64,000 bases of DNA from UBA5239 sp040394635 (GTDB taxonomy: Bacteria; Verrucomicrobiota; Lentisphaeria; Victivallales; Victivallaceae): assembly GCA_040394635.1 (NCBI GenBank), contig JBEBRW010000023.1, positions 1-64,000 of the forward strand, read 5' to 3'. How positions within the stretch are numbered: position 1 is the stretch's first letter; every line of letters begins with the position of its first letter. The notes beneath the pieces were generated by a model. It made no database searches, had not been told where the DNA came from, and saw only the letters and a list, made by a program, of their open reading frames with translations. Below, in pieces: positions 16,877-24,884 of the stretch. A program made the position numbers and the translations under genes.

Positions 16877-19498
16877 TCAGCGGCCGTCCGGGAGCGCCTG
16901 GCCCGGCAGGATACCGGCGTCCTGGCCCTGGACCGCTACCGCGACTTTGCGTTCGCGCCATTCGGAGGCGGAGATCAGCTTCCAGTCCGGCAGGGTGTCG
17001 GTGTAGGCGATCAGCGGCTCGTTGGTCACGGCAAGCGAACCGTCTCCGGGTGGCGTTACCGGGTCGAGGCGCCAGGTGGTGATCTCCTTCACGCCGCGCA
17101 ACCCGGAAACATTGACCGGAGGGCTTTTCTGTACGACGTGCATGCCGCCTTCCTTGTGGTCGAGCGCCCACATGACGATGGCATAGCGCGGTCCGTTTGC
17201 ATCCTCGGATTCCTTTTCCAGCACATATGCTTCGAGGCCGTTGTCGGGATCGGCCATGCCGGTGAGTTTGCGGCCGCGCATCGCGTCAGTGGAGGCGGCG
17301 AACGCCAGCAGCCGCAGTTTCGGCTGCCAGTTCAGGTCAAAGAGCCCCACATACAGGAGATTGGTCACTTCCTGGAAGTCACGCGCCAGGAAATAAGTCA
17401 CGCTCTCCAGATCCTGCAGAAAGAGGTTGCGGGCAAAGAGTTTGACGATGTCGCCGGGGTGGCCGTAGCATGATTCTTCGCTGTTGTGCAGCGGTTTATC
17501 CGGATAACCGCGCTTTTTGCGCTCGGCGCGCATCCAGTCGGCAAATTCCCATTTGGGCGGGGTCCAGGTATAGTGCAGCGAGTAACCATCGAAATACTGG
17601 TCGATTCCGGCGTCGAAGGTGCGTTCGACCCATGCCCGGCCGCGGCCCTGCGCCCGGTCGCGCTCCACACTGGCCCAGGTGCCGCCGAAGCCGAGGAACG
17701 GAATATTTTTGCCGGGGTAGGCTTTGTCGATGGCTTCGCGGGTCATTTTCGCCTCGGTCGCGTAGTCCTCCGGGGTGCTGTCGCCGACCCACCAGACGTG
17801 GGAGGCGTCCACTTCGTTGGCCAGCTCGATGGAGTGGATCATATCCGCCGGAACATGCTCAAAAAGTTCCTTCAGATAATCGCGGTACAGCGGGTAATAT
17901 TCGGGTTTGCAGGCCGCGAGTTTGTTGCCTTTGCCCTTGCCATACTGGGCAGGGGGATAACCCACAGTCAGCATCAGCTTCATGCCGTATTTTTTCGCCA
18001 GCGCCATTTCATAATCCAGCTGGCGGTAATCGAATGTGCCGGGCGTGCCCCCCAGGCGGTGCCAGCAGGGCTCGGCGGTGCGCAGAAATTCCACTCCGGC
18101 ACGCGCCAGCAGCTCCATGGCGGCGGCAGTCTGCTCCTCATCCGTGCCCACCACGACGAACGGTTTTTCGATGCCGTGCAGGCCGAAACGCTGGTGTTTC
18201 CGGGCGGCGAGTTTCGCCGGGTCGGGCAGGGGCCGGAGCATGATCTTGCGGCGGGTTTCTTCGGCGGTGGTGCCGCTCCATTGTTCGTTGGTATTGGCAA
18301 GTTTGGCGGGATAGGTTTTCATCTGGATTTCATAAATGGCCCGGCGAAAATTCTCGCGTCGTTCGGCATCGTTACCGGCCTTCGGCAGGCCCTTCCACGG
18401 GGAGCCGGGCGGGCGGTTGCCGCGCGGGTTCCAGGCGGGGTCCGGGCTGATGGCGATGGCGTCCAGAAATACCCGCACCGTTTCCGAATTCGGCAGCGGC
18501 TGGGCGGCAATGATTTTCAGCGTGTGTTTGCCGGGCTCTGCGAATGCTTTGGTCATGGCTTTGGTCCAGTAAAAAAAGGCCTGCGGATGATTGAAACCGT
18601 GCGGGCTGCTGATCGTCTTGCGCCCGGCCAGGTTGACCGGCTTTTCGTTGTCCCACTGAATCGAATACGGCGAGGCCCACGAGACATTCAGCGGCGTGGA
18701 GGCCATCCAGACGTGATACAAGCCGGGTGCCGGAATTTCGAGCTCGTACTCGGCGAAGTATCCGTCCGCCTCAGCCTTTTTGTTGATATTGAAATACATG
18801 CCGCCGGACGCGCCCTGGCCCTTTTCGTTCAGAAACGGCACATTGGCCGCGGGCGTGAGATTGGTGCGGTCGGGCAGTTCGCATTCGCGCCAGACCGGGG
18901 CATTTTTCGGCGGCTGCGGCAGGCCGTGTCCGGGAGCTCCGGCGGGGCGGTTGCCGGCGGGAATATATTTCAAGTTCGAAGTCAGTGCCAGTGCATCGAC
19001 AAAGACCACGATTTTGCCGTCGGAAGCGCGCGGCGCCCCGGCCTCGATACGCAGCGTCTGCACCCCGGCTTTGTCGAAGGTCTGTACGCCCGCGTCGTGC
19101 CAGAAAAAGAACTGTTCATTTCTGCCACGCCCGTACGGAATTCCGGAGTATTTCCTGCCGGCCATGTCGATGCGCTCCTCGCGCCCAAGCCAGCCGATCG
19201 AATAGGTGGAGGCCCACCCAGTCACCAGCGGCGTCGAAGCGATCCAGAGACGGTACTCGCCCGGCGCGGGGACGTCGAATTCGTATTCGGCGAAGCGAAC
19301 CGGATGTTTCGAGTCCGGGGCCGCTTCATTTTTCAGGTACATGCCGCCGGACGCGCCCGCGGCTCCGCCGTCCGAGAGCGCCGCCAGCCCCGGTGCGAAA
19401 TTGCTCGCCCGCGCCTCCTCGCCCTCGACCCAGATCAACTCGGCGGCGCCGAGTGACAACAAACTCAAAATTCCGACAAATAACAAAGGCAATTTCAT
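16877..19498 (-). CDS. Secreted clan GH-A-like glycosidase with two tandem binding domains, module C
   Basis: 873 residues from the ATG at 19498, preceded by GGGAG. Signal peptide at residues 1-19. Two copies of one domain follow (about 20-190 and 205-360). Both carry ASGGMY, a strand FAEYE(F/L)-(D/E)-(V/I)-PAPG, and ASTPL followed by an S/T-WAS segment, so they arose by internal duplication and probably bind sugars. The rest is a TIM barrel: acid/base Glu in SIELANEVD and nucleophile Glu in PLHNSEES, the two-glutamate pattern of clan GH-A (GH39- or GH5-like). It is the last gene of module C, 13 bases after a pseudopilin. Substrate unknown. Confidence 0.8.
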   Translation of the reverse strand: MKLPLLFVGILSLLSLGAAELIWVEGEEARASNFAPGLAALSDGGAAGASGGMYLKNEAAPDSKHPVRFAEYEFDVPAPGEYRLWIASTPLVTGWASTYSIGWLGREERIDMAGRKYSGIPYGRGRNEQFFFWHDAGVQTFDKAGVQTLRIEAGAPRASDGKIVVFVDALALTSNLKYIPAGNRPAGAPGHGLPQPPKNAPVWRECELPDRTNLTPAANVPFLNEKGQGASGGMYFNINKKAEADGYFAEYELEIPAPGLYHVWMASTPLNVSWASPYSIQWDNEKPVNLAGRKTISSPHGFNHPQAFFYWTKAMTKAFAEPGKHTLKIIAAQPLPNSETVRVFLDAIAISPDPAWNPRGNRPPGSPWKGLPKAGNDAERRENFRRAIYEIQMKTYPAKLANTNEQWSGTTAEETRRKIMLRPLPDPAKLAARKHQRFGLHGIEKPFVVVGTDEEQTAAAMELLARAGVEFLRTAEPCWHRLGGTPGTFDYRQLDYEMALAKKYGMKLMLTVGYPPAQYGKGKGNKLAACKPEYYPLYRDYLKELFEHVPADMIHSIELANEVDASHVWWVGDSTPEDYATEAKMTREAIDKAYPGKNIPFLGFGGTWASVERDRAQGRGRAWVERTFDAGIDQYFDGYSLHYTWTPPKWEFADWMRAERKKRGYPDKPLHNSEESCYGHPGDIVKLFARNLFLQDLESVTYFLARDFQEVTNLLYVGLFDLNWQPKLRLLAFAASTDAMRGRKLTGMADPDNGLEAYVLEKESEDANGPRYAIVMWALDHKEGGMHVVQKSPPVNVSGLRGVKEITTWRLDPVTPPGDGSLAVTNEPLIAYTDTLPDWKLISASEWRERKVAVAVQGQDAGILPGQALPDGR

Positions 19499-19511
19499 TC
19501 TGATCTCCCAA

Positions 19512-20213
19512 TTAATAAGCATCGGTGGTCTTCCAGTTCAAAAAGAGGTTTTTCGCCGCGGCATCGGAGCTCACGGACCCCTGGGTAATGGTGTTGGCAT
19601 CGATTTTCTGCACGTGACCGTCCAGAATCAGCGTGTTGACTCCGCGGTTGTGCCCGTATTGTTTGCCGAGCAGTGATCCGGTAATGGTGTAGACCCCGGC
19701 ACAACTTTCGTAGGGCAGGTAACTCATATGGGCGTCAAAATCCACGCCGGTTTTCGACGGATGTTTGAATTCGTTGCGCGTGTGGTACTTCAGCAATTCC
19801 GCTCCGCTGGCGTTGGCCAGTTGCGAGATATCGACGCTCTGGGCATAGCTGATCAGGGACTCCATCGGAAATCGCGGACTGATGCCTACATAGTACCACA
19901 TGGTTTTGCTGCCCGGGCCGGTACCGGGACAGTAGAAAATCTTCTCCGCCACCGAACGCGTCAGGTACGGCGTCAGAAAAACCGGCCAGGCGATTTTGGT
20001 GGTCTTTTGGAATCCAGCCGCGATAAAATCCTGATAATCATCGGAATAAAACGCGTGAGCGGTCCCGATCTGCCGCAGGTTATTGAGGCAAGTAGAAGCC
20101 TTGGCCGCTTCGCGGGCCTTATTCAGCGCCGGCAGCATCATTGCCGCCAGAATCGCTATGATCGCGATCACAACGAGCAATTCAACCAATGTGAAAATCT
20201 TTTTCCTGTTCAT
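19512..20213 (-). CDS. Type II secretion/type IV pilin-like pseudopilin, module C copy 2
   Basis: 233 residues from the ATG at 20213, preceded by AGGAGG. The open frame reaches 20291 but overlaps the previous gene. Leader MNRKKI, then FTLVELLVVIAIIAILAAMM and LPALNKAREAAKASTCLNNLRQIG. The C terminus has a full H-x9-D-G motif (His, NRGVNTLIL, DGHVQ). The residue before Phe is Ile, not Gly. It lies between another pseudopilin and the secreted glycosidase. Confidence 0.87.
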   Translation of the reverse strand: MNRKKIFTLVELLVVIAIIAILAAMMLPALNKAREAAKASTCLNNLRQIGTAHAFYSDDYQDFIAAGFQKTTKIAWPVFLTPYLTRSVAEKIFYCPGTGPGSKTMWYYVGISPRFPMESLISYAQSVDISQLANASGAELLKYHTRNEFKHPSKTGVDFDAHMSYLPYESCAGVYTITGSLLGKQYGHNRGVNTLILDGHVQKIDANTITQGSVSSDAAAKNLFLNWKTTDAY

Positions 20214-20247
20214 AAAACCTCCTGAATATGGTACCGGGCTGATTATT

Positions 20248-21000
20248 TTAAAATGTATAATTCGTTTTTCCATGCTGGTAAACCTGGTCATAGTGGAAAA
20301 CGGTTGTATTCAAAGCCGCTGCCACCATCCAGTAACTACTTGCTTCCGTCGCGGCGTGGCCGTCGGCGAAAAACATTCCATCTCCATTCCGATGAACGCC
20401 CTTCCTGACGGCCTGGAAACTGGACGAGGGGCCGGTATACCAGTCTTTCGGCGCGGGCCTGAGCACAATGTTGTTGCGCATGGTCCCGGAGAGGTCGCAC
20501 ATCATGATAATCTTATTCGACGCGGAGCGGATTTTGCCGAGTTTGATTCCTTTTCGGTCGGCCACTGTGGTATTGGGCTGGATATGAACCATGGAATTCA
20601 CCCATTTTCCCATAATGAACTTATTCTGATCCGTACTGGCGACATATGCATTGATCGCCGGGCATTCAAATAATTGCATCCGATTAAGCGCCGGGAGCGA
20701 AGAATCTTCGGTCACGCCGAGATAGACTGACAATTGCTTTGTCACATCGACTTTTCCGTCGGTGGGAGCTTGAGCCGTTCCGTCATTGGTCTGCCCGGCG
20801 GCAAATGGCATGAAGCCGTCATTGTTATCCGTATACATCGCATATGCGGTGCCGAGTTGTTTATTGTTGCTGGTACAGCTGATTTCGCGCGCTCTTGCCC
20901 TGGCATTGTTCAAGGCCGGCAGCAGCATCGCGGCCAGTATTGCGATAATCGCAATCACTACCAACAACTCTATAAGTGTAAAACATATTATCCGTTTCAT
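20248..21000 (-). CDS. Type II secretion/type IV pilin-like pseudopilin, module C copy 1
   Basis: 250 residues. Leader MKRIIC, then FTLIELLVVIAIIAILAAML, LPALNNARARAREISCTSNNKQLGTAYAMYTDNNDGFMPF, and a C-terminal H-x9-D-G (His, RNGDGMFFA, DGHAATE). The residue before Phe is Cys, not Gly. It starts 13 bases after the LacI gene and ends 34 bases before the second pseudopilin. The two copies are diverged outside the N-terminal helix, so they are not a recent duplication. Confidence 0.87.
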   Translation of the reverse strand: MKRIICFTLIELLVVIAIIAILAAMLLPALNNARARAREISCTSNNKQLGTAYAMYTDNNDGFMPFAAGQTNDGTAQAPTDGKVDVTKQLSVYLGVTEDSSLPALNRMQLFECPAINAYVASTDQNKFIMGKWVNSMVHIQPNTTVADRKGIKLGKIRSASNKIIMMCDLSGTMRNNIVLRPAPKDWYTGPSSSFQAVRKGVHRNGDGMFFADGHAATEASSYWMVAAALNTTVFHYDQVYQHGKTNYTF

Positions 21001-21013
21001 CTTTGCAGTCTCC

Positions 21014-22027
21014 TTAATTTCTCATTTGACAAGTGGAGTCTCCCACGATCAGTTCCGGCTCGATCAGGACCGGCAACTGAGTATTTTCGATATTGTTAAA
21101 GGTGTTCCAGAGCTCGGCGGCCATTTTTCCGACCGGCAGCCTCACCGTGGTCAGATTGGCCGGTTGAAACGGATCGCGGTAACCGTCGATGCCGATCACC
21201 CCGATCTGCTGCGGTACTTCGAGCCCCGCTGTTCTCAGGCAGTGCACCAGCAGGTCCGCCAGGCGGTCGTTGTAGCAGATCACTACTTCCGGGGCTTTGG
21301 CGCTTTTCTTCAGTTTCCGGGCCAGCGTCATACACTCATCATAATTCGCCACTTCTCCGGTCAAAGTCAGGGCAATTCCCTTCCGCGCGCCGATGGCCGC
21401 CTTCAGAAAACTGAGCCGTTCGGAGCCCGAGAACTGGTGGCACCCGGCATAACCGAGGTAGCCGATCCGCGTCGCGCCGAGCGAAACGGCGTGCTCCACC
21501 GCCAGCTCCATCACCCGTGTTTCATTGAACGCGATATCGCGGGCCACGTGAATCACCGGCACTTCATAATCTTCATACTGGCTCAGGATATCGCTGTTCA
21601 CCTTGGGGTTGAGCCGGGCGATGATCAGGCCGTCGACATTTCGCGAGAGAAAACTTTTCAGCAGCTGCCGCTCCCGCTCGGAGTCGTTTGCCGAATAGGC
21701 GTTGATGATCATGAAGCCGTTTTCCAGGAACAATTCGTCGACACCGGCACTCAGGCGCAGCGCGAATTCAGTATCGGAATCCTGCAGGATCATGCCGACG
21801 TTGTGGCTGCGCCCCGAGACCAGCGTCCGGGCTGATTCGTTGGGGATGTAGCCAAGCTCGTTGATGGCTTTCTGGACCTTCTTGCGGGTGAGCTCGCTGA
21901 CGCCGATATTCATGTCTTTGTTTTTGTTCAGAACCGCATACACCGCGGCCCGCGACACTCCGGCATGGGCGGCCACGTGCGAAATCGTCATTCGCGGTTT
22001 CCGGTTTTTTTCGATACCAACAGTCAT
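21014..22027 (-). CDS. LacI-family transcriptional regulator, module C
   Basis: 337 residues. A short basic N-terminal extension, then the helix-turn-helix (MTISHVAAHAGVSRAAVYAV) and hinge helix (GYIPNESARTLVSGRSH). The sugar-binding domain follows (VGMILQDSDTEF, VDGLIIARLNP, GATRIGYLGYAG, IGVIGIDGYRDPF). It is the first gene of an operon with two pseudopilins and a secreted glycosidase. Two identical inverted operator sites in a consensus promoter indicate tight autoregulation. Confidence 0.92.
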   Translation of the reverse strand: MTVGIEKNRKPRMTISHVAAHAGVSRAAVYAVLNKNKDMNIGVSELTRKKVQKAINELGYIPNESARTLVSGRSHNVGMILQDSDTEFALRLSAGVDELFLENGFMIINAYSANDSERERQLLKSFLSRNVDGLIIARLNPKVNSDILSQYEDYEVPVIHVARDIAFNETRVMELAVEHAVSLGATRIGYLGYAGCHQFSGSERLSFLKAAIGARKGIALTLTGEVANYDECMTLARKLKKSAKAPEVVICYNDRLADLLVHCLRTAGLEVPQQIGVIGIDGYRDPFQPANLTTVRLPVGKMAAELWNTFNNIENTQLPVLIEPELIVGDSTCQMRN

Positions 22028-22045
22028 TTTCCAATATCCCTTGAT

Positions 22046-22096
22046 ATTTCACGTGCAATATGCTACTATTATAATATATTGCACGTGAAATGTCAA
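22046..22096 (-). promoter_or_regulatory. Consensus promoter with two LacI operators for module C
   Basis: On the minus strand TTGACA (22091-22096), 17 bases, TATAAT (22068-22073). The plus strand carries TTTCACGTGCAA at 22047-22058 and its complement TTGCACGTGAAA at 22079-22090, within 16-base perfect inverted arms 22046-22061 and 22076-22091. One site fills the spacer between -35 and -10 and the other lies just past the start of transcription. Their centres are 32 bp apart, about three helical turns. Each site is itself a pseudo-palindrome around CACGTG, the LacI-family form. Confidence 0.85.
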
Positions 22097-22397
22097 TAGG
22101 GAAAATAAAAATTTTACACTTTTTCTGATAAGAGAGCGGCAATAGCAAGATCGCGAAAACTCGGACAGGTCGGACAAGTCGGACTTGTCGGACATGCTTT
22201 CGTTAAAGCTGCGGCACAGCAGGCTGATTTTGAGCTTATCAGCCGCCTCATATTCGTCCTCTATGTCCTATGCGTCCTATGAATTTCCCCTTGTCCGAGG
22301 ACAGCCGGCAAAAAATTTCGGAAAAGAATCGATTTCGATTTGATTTCATAGATTACTTGTGTAACTTATAGATAAAGAAAAGCAATCAGGAGTATTT
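22092..22397. other. Intergenic region with two 9-base-period tandem arrays
   Basis: No gene seen. It holds four 9-base units starting CGGAC at 22162-22197 (CGGACAGGT, CGGACAAGT, CGGACTTGT, CGGACATGC). A second array of three 9-base units starting GTCC lies at 22256-22282. GTCC is the complement of GGAC, so the second array is roughly an inverted partner of the first. The last 80 bases carry the leader of the blaI-like gene. Confidence 0.7.
22353..22364. promoter_or_regulatory. Possible BlaI-type operator
   Basis: TTACTTGTGTAA is an inverted repeat (TTAC-N4-GTAA) 34 bases before the ATG of the BlaI-like repressor, similar in form to the TACA/TGTA dyads bound by BlaI and MecI. The assignment rests only on form and place. 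Confidence 0.35.
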
Positions 22398-22769
22398 ATG
22401 GAAGAAATACGGATACCGGAAAGCGAACTTGAAATCATGAAGGTTTTGTGGGAGCGGTCGCCCCAGACCCTGCCGGAAATCGTCAAAAATGTGCAGAACT
22501 CCAACCCGTGGGAAGCGGTCACCATCAAAACCATGTTGCTGCGGCTGGTCAAGAAAGAGTTGATCCGGCAGAGCGGCAGCCGCCGCAGTTATCTCTATGA
22601 ACCGCTGGTAAGCAAGGCCGCCGCCGTGAAGTCGGCGGGCAGGCAGTTCATGGACAAGATGTTCAATGGAGCGCCCGCCGCGATGATTTCGTTTTTCATC
22701 CAGAGCGGTGAACTCTCTCCGTCCGATATCCAGGAAATCAGCAAATTGATCGAAGAGATGAAAAAATGA
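22398..22769 (+). CDS. BlaI/MecI-family transcriptional repressor
   Basis: 123 residues, the family length. A winged helix at residues 5-75 (IPESELEIMKVLWER, TIKTMLLRLVKKELI) precedes a short C-terminal dimerisation part ending ISKLIEEMKK. AGGAG precedes the ATG. The stop overlaps the ATG of the M56 gene by four bases (ATGA), so the pair is translationally coupled, as blaI/blaR1 pairs are. No beta-lactamase or penicillin-binding protein lies beside it. The regulated genes may be elsewhere or may be the pair itself. Confidence 0.92.
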   Translation: MEEIRIPESELEIMKVLWERSPQTLPEIVKNVQNSNPWEAVTIKTMLLRLVKKELIRQSGSRRSYLYEPLVSKAAAVKSAGRQFMDKMFNGAPAAMISFFIQSGELSPSDIQEISKLIEEMKK

Positions 22770-24883
22770 GCGGAATTCTGATCTATTATCTGGCGAATAC
22801 GCTGATGCGCGGCGGGATCATTGTACTGTCGCTGCTGCTGCTCGAATTTTTCCTGCGGCGTAAATTGGTTTTTGCGGGCGGGCGCAGGATTTTCCTGCTT
22901 GCGCTGCTGTTGATTCTGCTGCCGGTGGAAAGGCTCGAATGGCCGGGCGGCGAAAAGAGCGCTTACACGCCGGTGCCGCACTGCATCGAGGTGCCCGATT
23001 GGAACGTGGCGTGGAGCCAGGCGCAGGCTGCGGCCGCGCCGGTGCCGCAAGCGCTTCCGGCGGTCGAAGAGGCCGCTGCCCCGGAGCGCGTGGCCGCAGC
23101 CGGAATCACGGGCTGGAAATGGCGTTTGTTCGATGTTCTGGCGATTGTTTATCTGGCAGGAGTGTTGTTTCTGTGGGCAAAGCAGATTCGGCATTACTTT
23201 ATATGGCGCAACCGGATCCGGCGGTGCATCGCGATCACCGGCGGCCGGGTGTTTGACGTGTTTCTGGAGTCGAAACGCCTGACAGGGCTGGAGCGTTTCC
23301 CGGTCATGCTGCTGGACAGCAGTCATCTGCTGCCGGTGGCGGCATGTTTCGGGACGTTGCGGCGCGGGGCGGTTCTTTGCCCGCTCGAGGAGTACGGCAA
23401 ATACACGGATTCCGAACTGCGGATGATCCTGATTCATGAACTGGAGCATTTGCGCAGAAAGGATAATCCGGTGGCGTTTTTTCTGATGATGGTGTCCAAC
23501 TGTTTCTTCATCAATCCGTTTGTGCGTGTCATCACCTCGCGTTGGGCGATGGCCGCCGAGCTGGATTGCGACGAAAAAGTCAGGACCACGCTGCATCTGA
23601 GCCGGCGGGGCATGGCGGAATACGCCGAACTCCTGCTGGCCAGTCAAACCCGGGGAGGCGCTTATGTGCCGGGCTGTGGGCTCGGTGCGTCGGCGAAGAA
23701 CCTGAAATTGCGAATACAGGAGATTGTTATGAGACGTACGAAATTACAGTTATTGGGATATTTGTCCGGAATATGCGCATTGTTTGTGCTGGGGTGTTTC
23801 ATCATGCCCGAGCTGAGGGCCGACACGCGGGAGGCACTCGACCCGCTGGTGGCGGCAAACCTTCCCGCCACGACCACCGAGCTGATTTATTTCAACGCGG
23901 CCGCCCTCGACCCGGCCGGCAGCGCGTTGCTGGAAAAGGGTATCGGTCCCGCTCGTTACCTGGGGCGAAATCTCTGGAATGCCCTTTTTATGATGATTGC
24001 TTCCGAAAAGAACAAGGGCCATTTCTATATGGCGTTTACTCCGGATATTGGAACATTTATATTGCTGAAAAATGGCGCGGATTCCGATGAAGTGGTTATT
24101 GCGCCCAGTACTTCGAATCAGAATATGACGGCACGGAAAATGCCGAACGGTTATTTCGCCATGTATCCCGCCGGGAAGAAATTACCCGCCATGGGGCTTC
24201 CGGATGAGTTGAGGCGGAAAATTGTCGCGGCTCCGGGGGAAGTGCTGAGAAGCTGCAAAGCGGGTAACTCGCCGGCCGTGGTGAGCGTGTTTAACCGTGA
24301 CGGCGTCTACACGCTTTTCACCATCCAGCCGGAGGGCCGGGAAAAAAACGTGACCATGGAGACACTTCTGGAGAAAGCCACGGCCTTTACCCCGGAAAGC
24401 GAGAAGGAAGTGACGAAGACCTTCATCAAAGAAAATCTGAAGTTCACCCCGAAAACGCTTGATGGCAAAAACGTTTATGAACTGGAGTTTCCGTTGAATG
24501 AAAAAACGATCACCTTCTGGAGCGATTTTATCCGGAAAACCCAGCAAGAGCAAAACAAGGCAAATGCCCCGAAGGTCATCGCGTTATCTCCGGCGAATGG
24601 CGCGACCGGTGTCGACCCGAACCTCAAGGAAATCAAGGTGACTTTCGACCGTCCGATGGGCAAAACGAGCTGGTCGTTCTGTCAGAAAAGCGATGTCGAT
24701 TTTCCGGAGACCGGCGGCATGCCATCTTACGATGAGAGCGGAATTGTCATCACGATGCCGGTGCGGCTCTCCCCGAACAAGACCTATAATATTTACCTGA
24801 ACGCGCCTCCGTACCTCGGATTCCGTTCTGCCAACGGCGGTATCCTGGAAGAAGTGCACTACACGTTCACCACCGGTAAATAA
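22766..24883 (+). CDS. BlaR1-like M56 membrane metalloprotease/sensor with C-terminal Ig-like domain
   Basis: 705 residues. N-terminal membrane segments at about 4-28, 34-50 and 120-145. The M56 zinc-peptidase motif HELEH has its metal ligands at His224 and His228 and catalytic Glu225, and the following residues LRRKDNP are typical. A further membrane segment near residues 325-345 precedes about 360 extracytoplasmic residues. The last 110 residues form a Big_5 Ig-like domain (LSPANGATGVDPNLKEIKV). The usual BlaR1 penicillin-sensor end is absent. The protein probably senses a signal outside and cleaves the BlaI-like repressor inside. Confidence 0.88.
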   Translation: MSGILIYYLANTLMRGGIIVLSLLLLEFFLRRKLVFAGGRRIFLLALLLILLPVERLEWPGGEKSAYTPVPHCIEVPDWNVAWSQAQAAAAPVPQALPAVEEAAAPERVAAAGITGWKWRLFDVLAIVYLAGVLFLWAKQIRHYFIWRNRIRRCIAITGGRVFDVFLESKRLTGLERFPVMLLDSSHLLPVAACFGTLRRGAVLCPLEEYGKYTDSELRMILIHELEHLRRKDNPVAFFLMMVSNCFFINPFVRVITSRWAMAAELDCDEKVRTTLHLSRRGMAEYAELLLASQTRGGAYVPGCGLGASAKNLKLRIQEIVMRRTKLQLLGYLSGICALFVLGCFIMPELRADTREALDPLVAANLPATTTELIYFNAAALDPAGSALLEKGIGPARYLGRNLWNALFMMIASEKNKGHFYMAFTPDIGTFILLKNGADSDEVVIAPSTSNQNMTARKMPNGYFAMYPAGKKLPAMGLPDELRRKIVAAPGEVLRSCKAGNSPAVVSVFNRDGVYTLFTIQPEGREKNVTMETLLEKATAFTPESEKEVTKTFIKENLKFTPKTLDGKNVYELEFPLNEKTITFWSDFIRKTQQEQNKANAPKVIALSPANGATGVDPNLKEIKVTFDRPMGKTSWSFCQKSDVDFPETGGMPSYDESGIVITMPVRLSPNKTYNIYLNAPPYLGFRSANGGILEEVHYTFTTGK

Positions 24884-24884
24884 A

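Noticed and set aside
17486..19456. A 656-residue plus-strand frame
   Set aside because: Shadow of the clan GH-A-like glycosidase. No recognisable motif.
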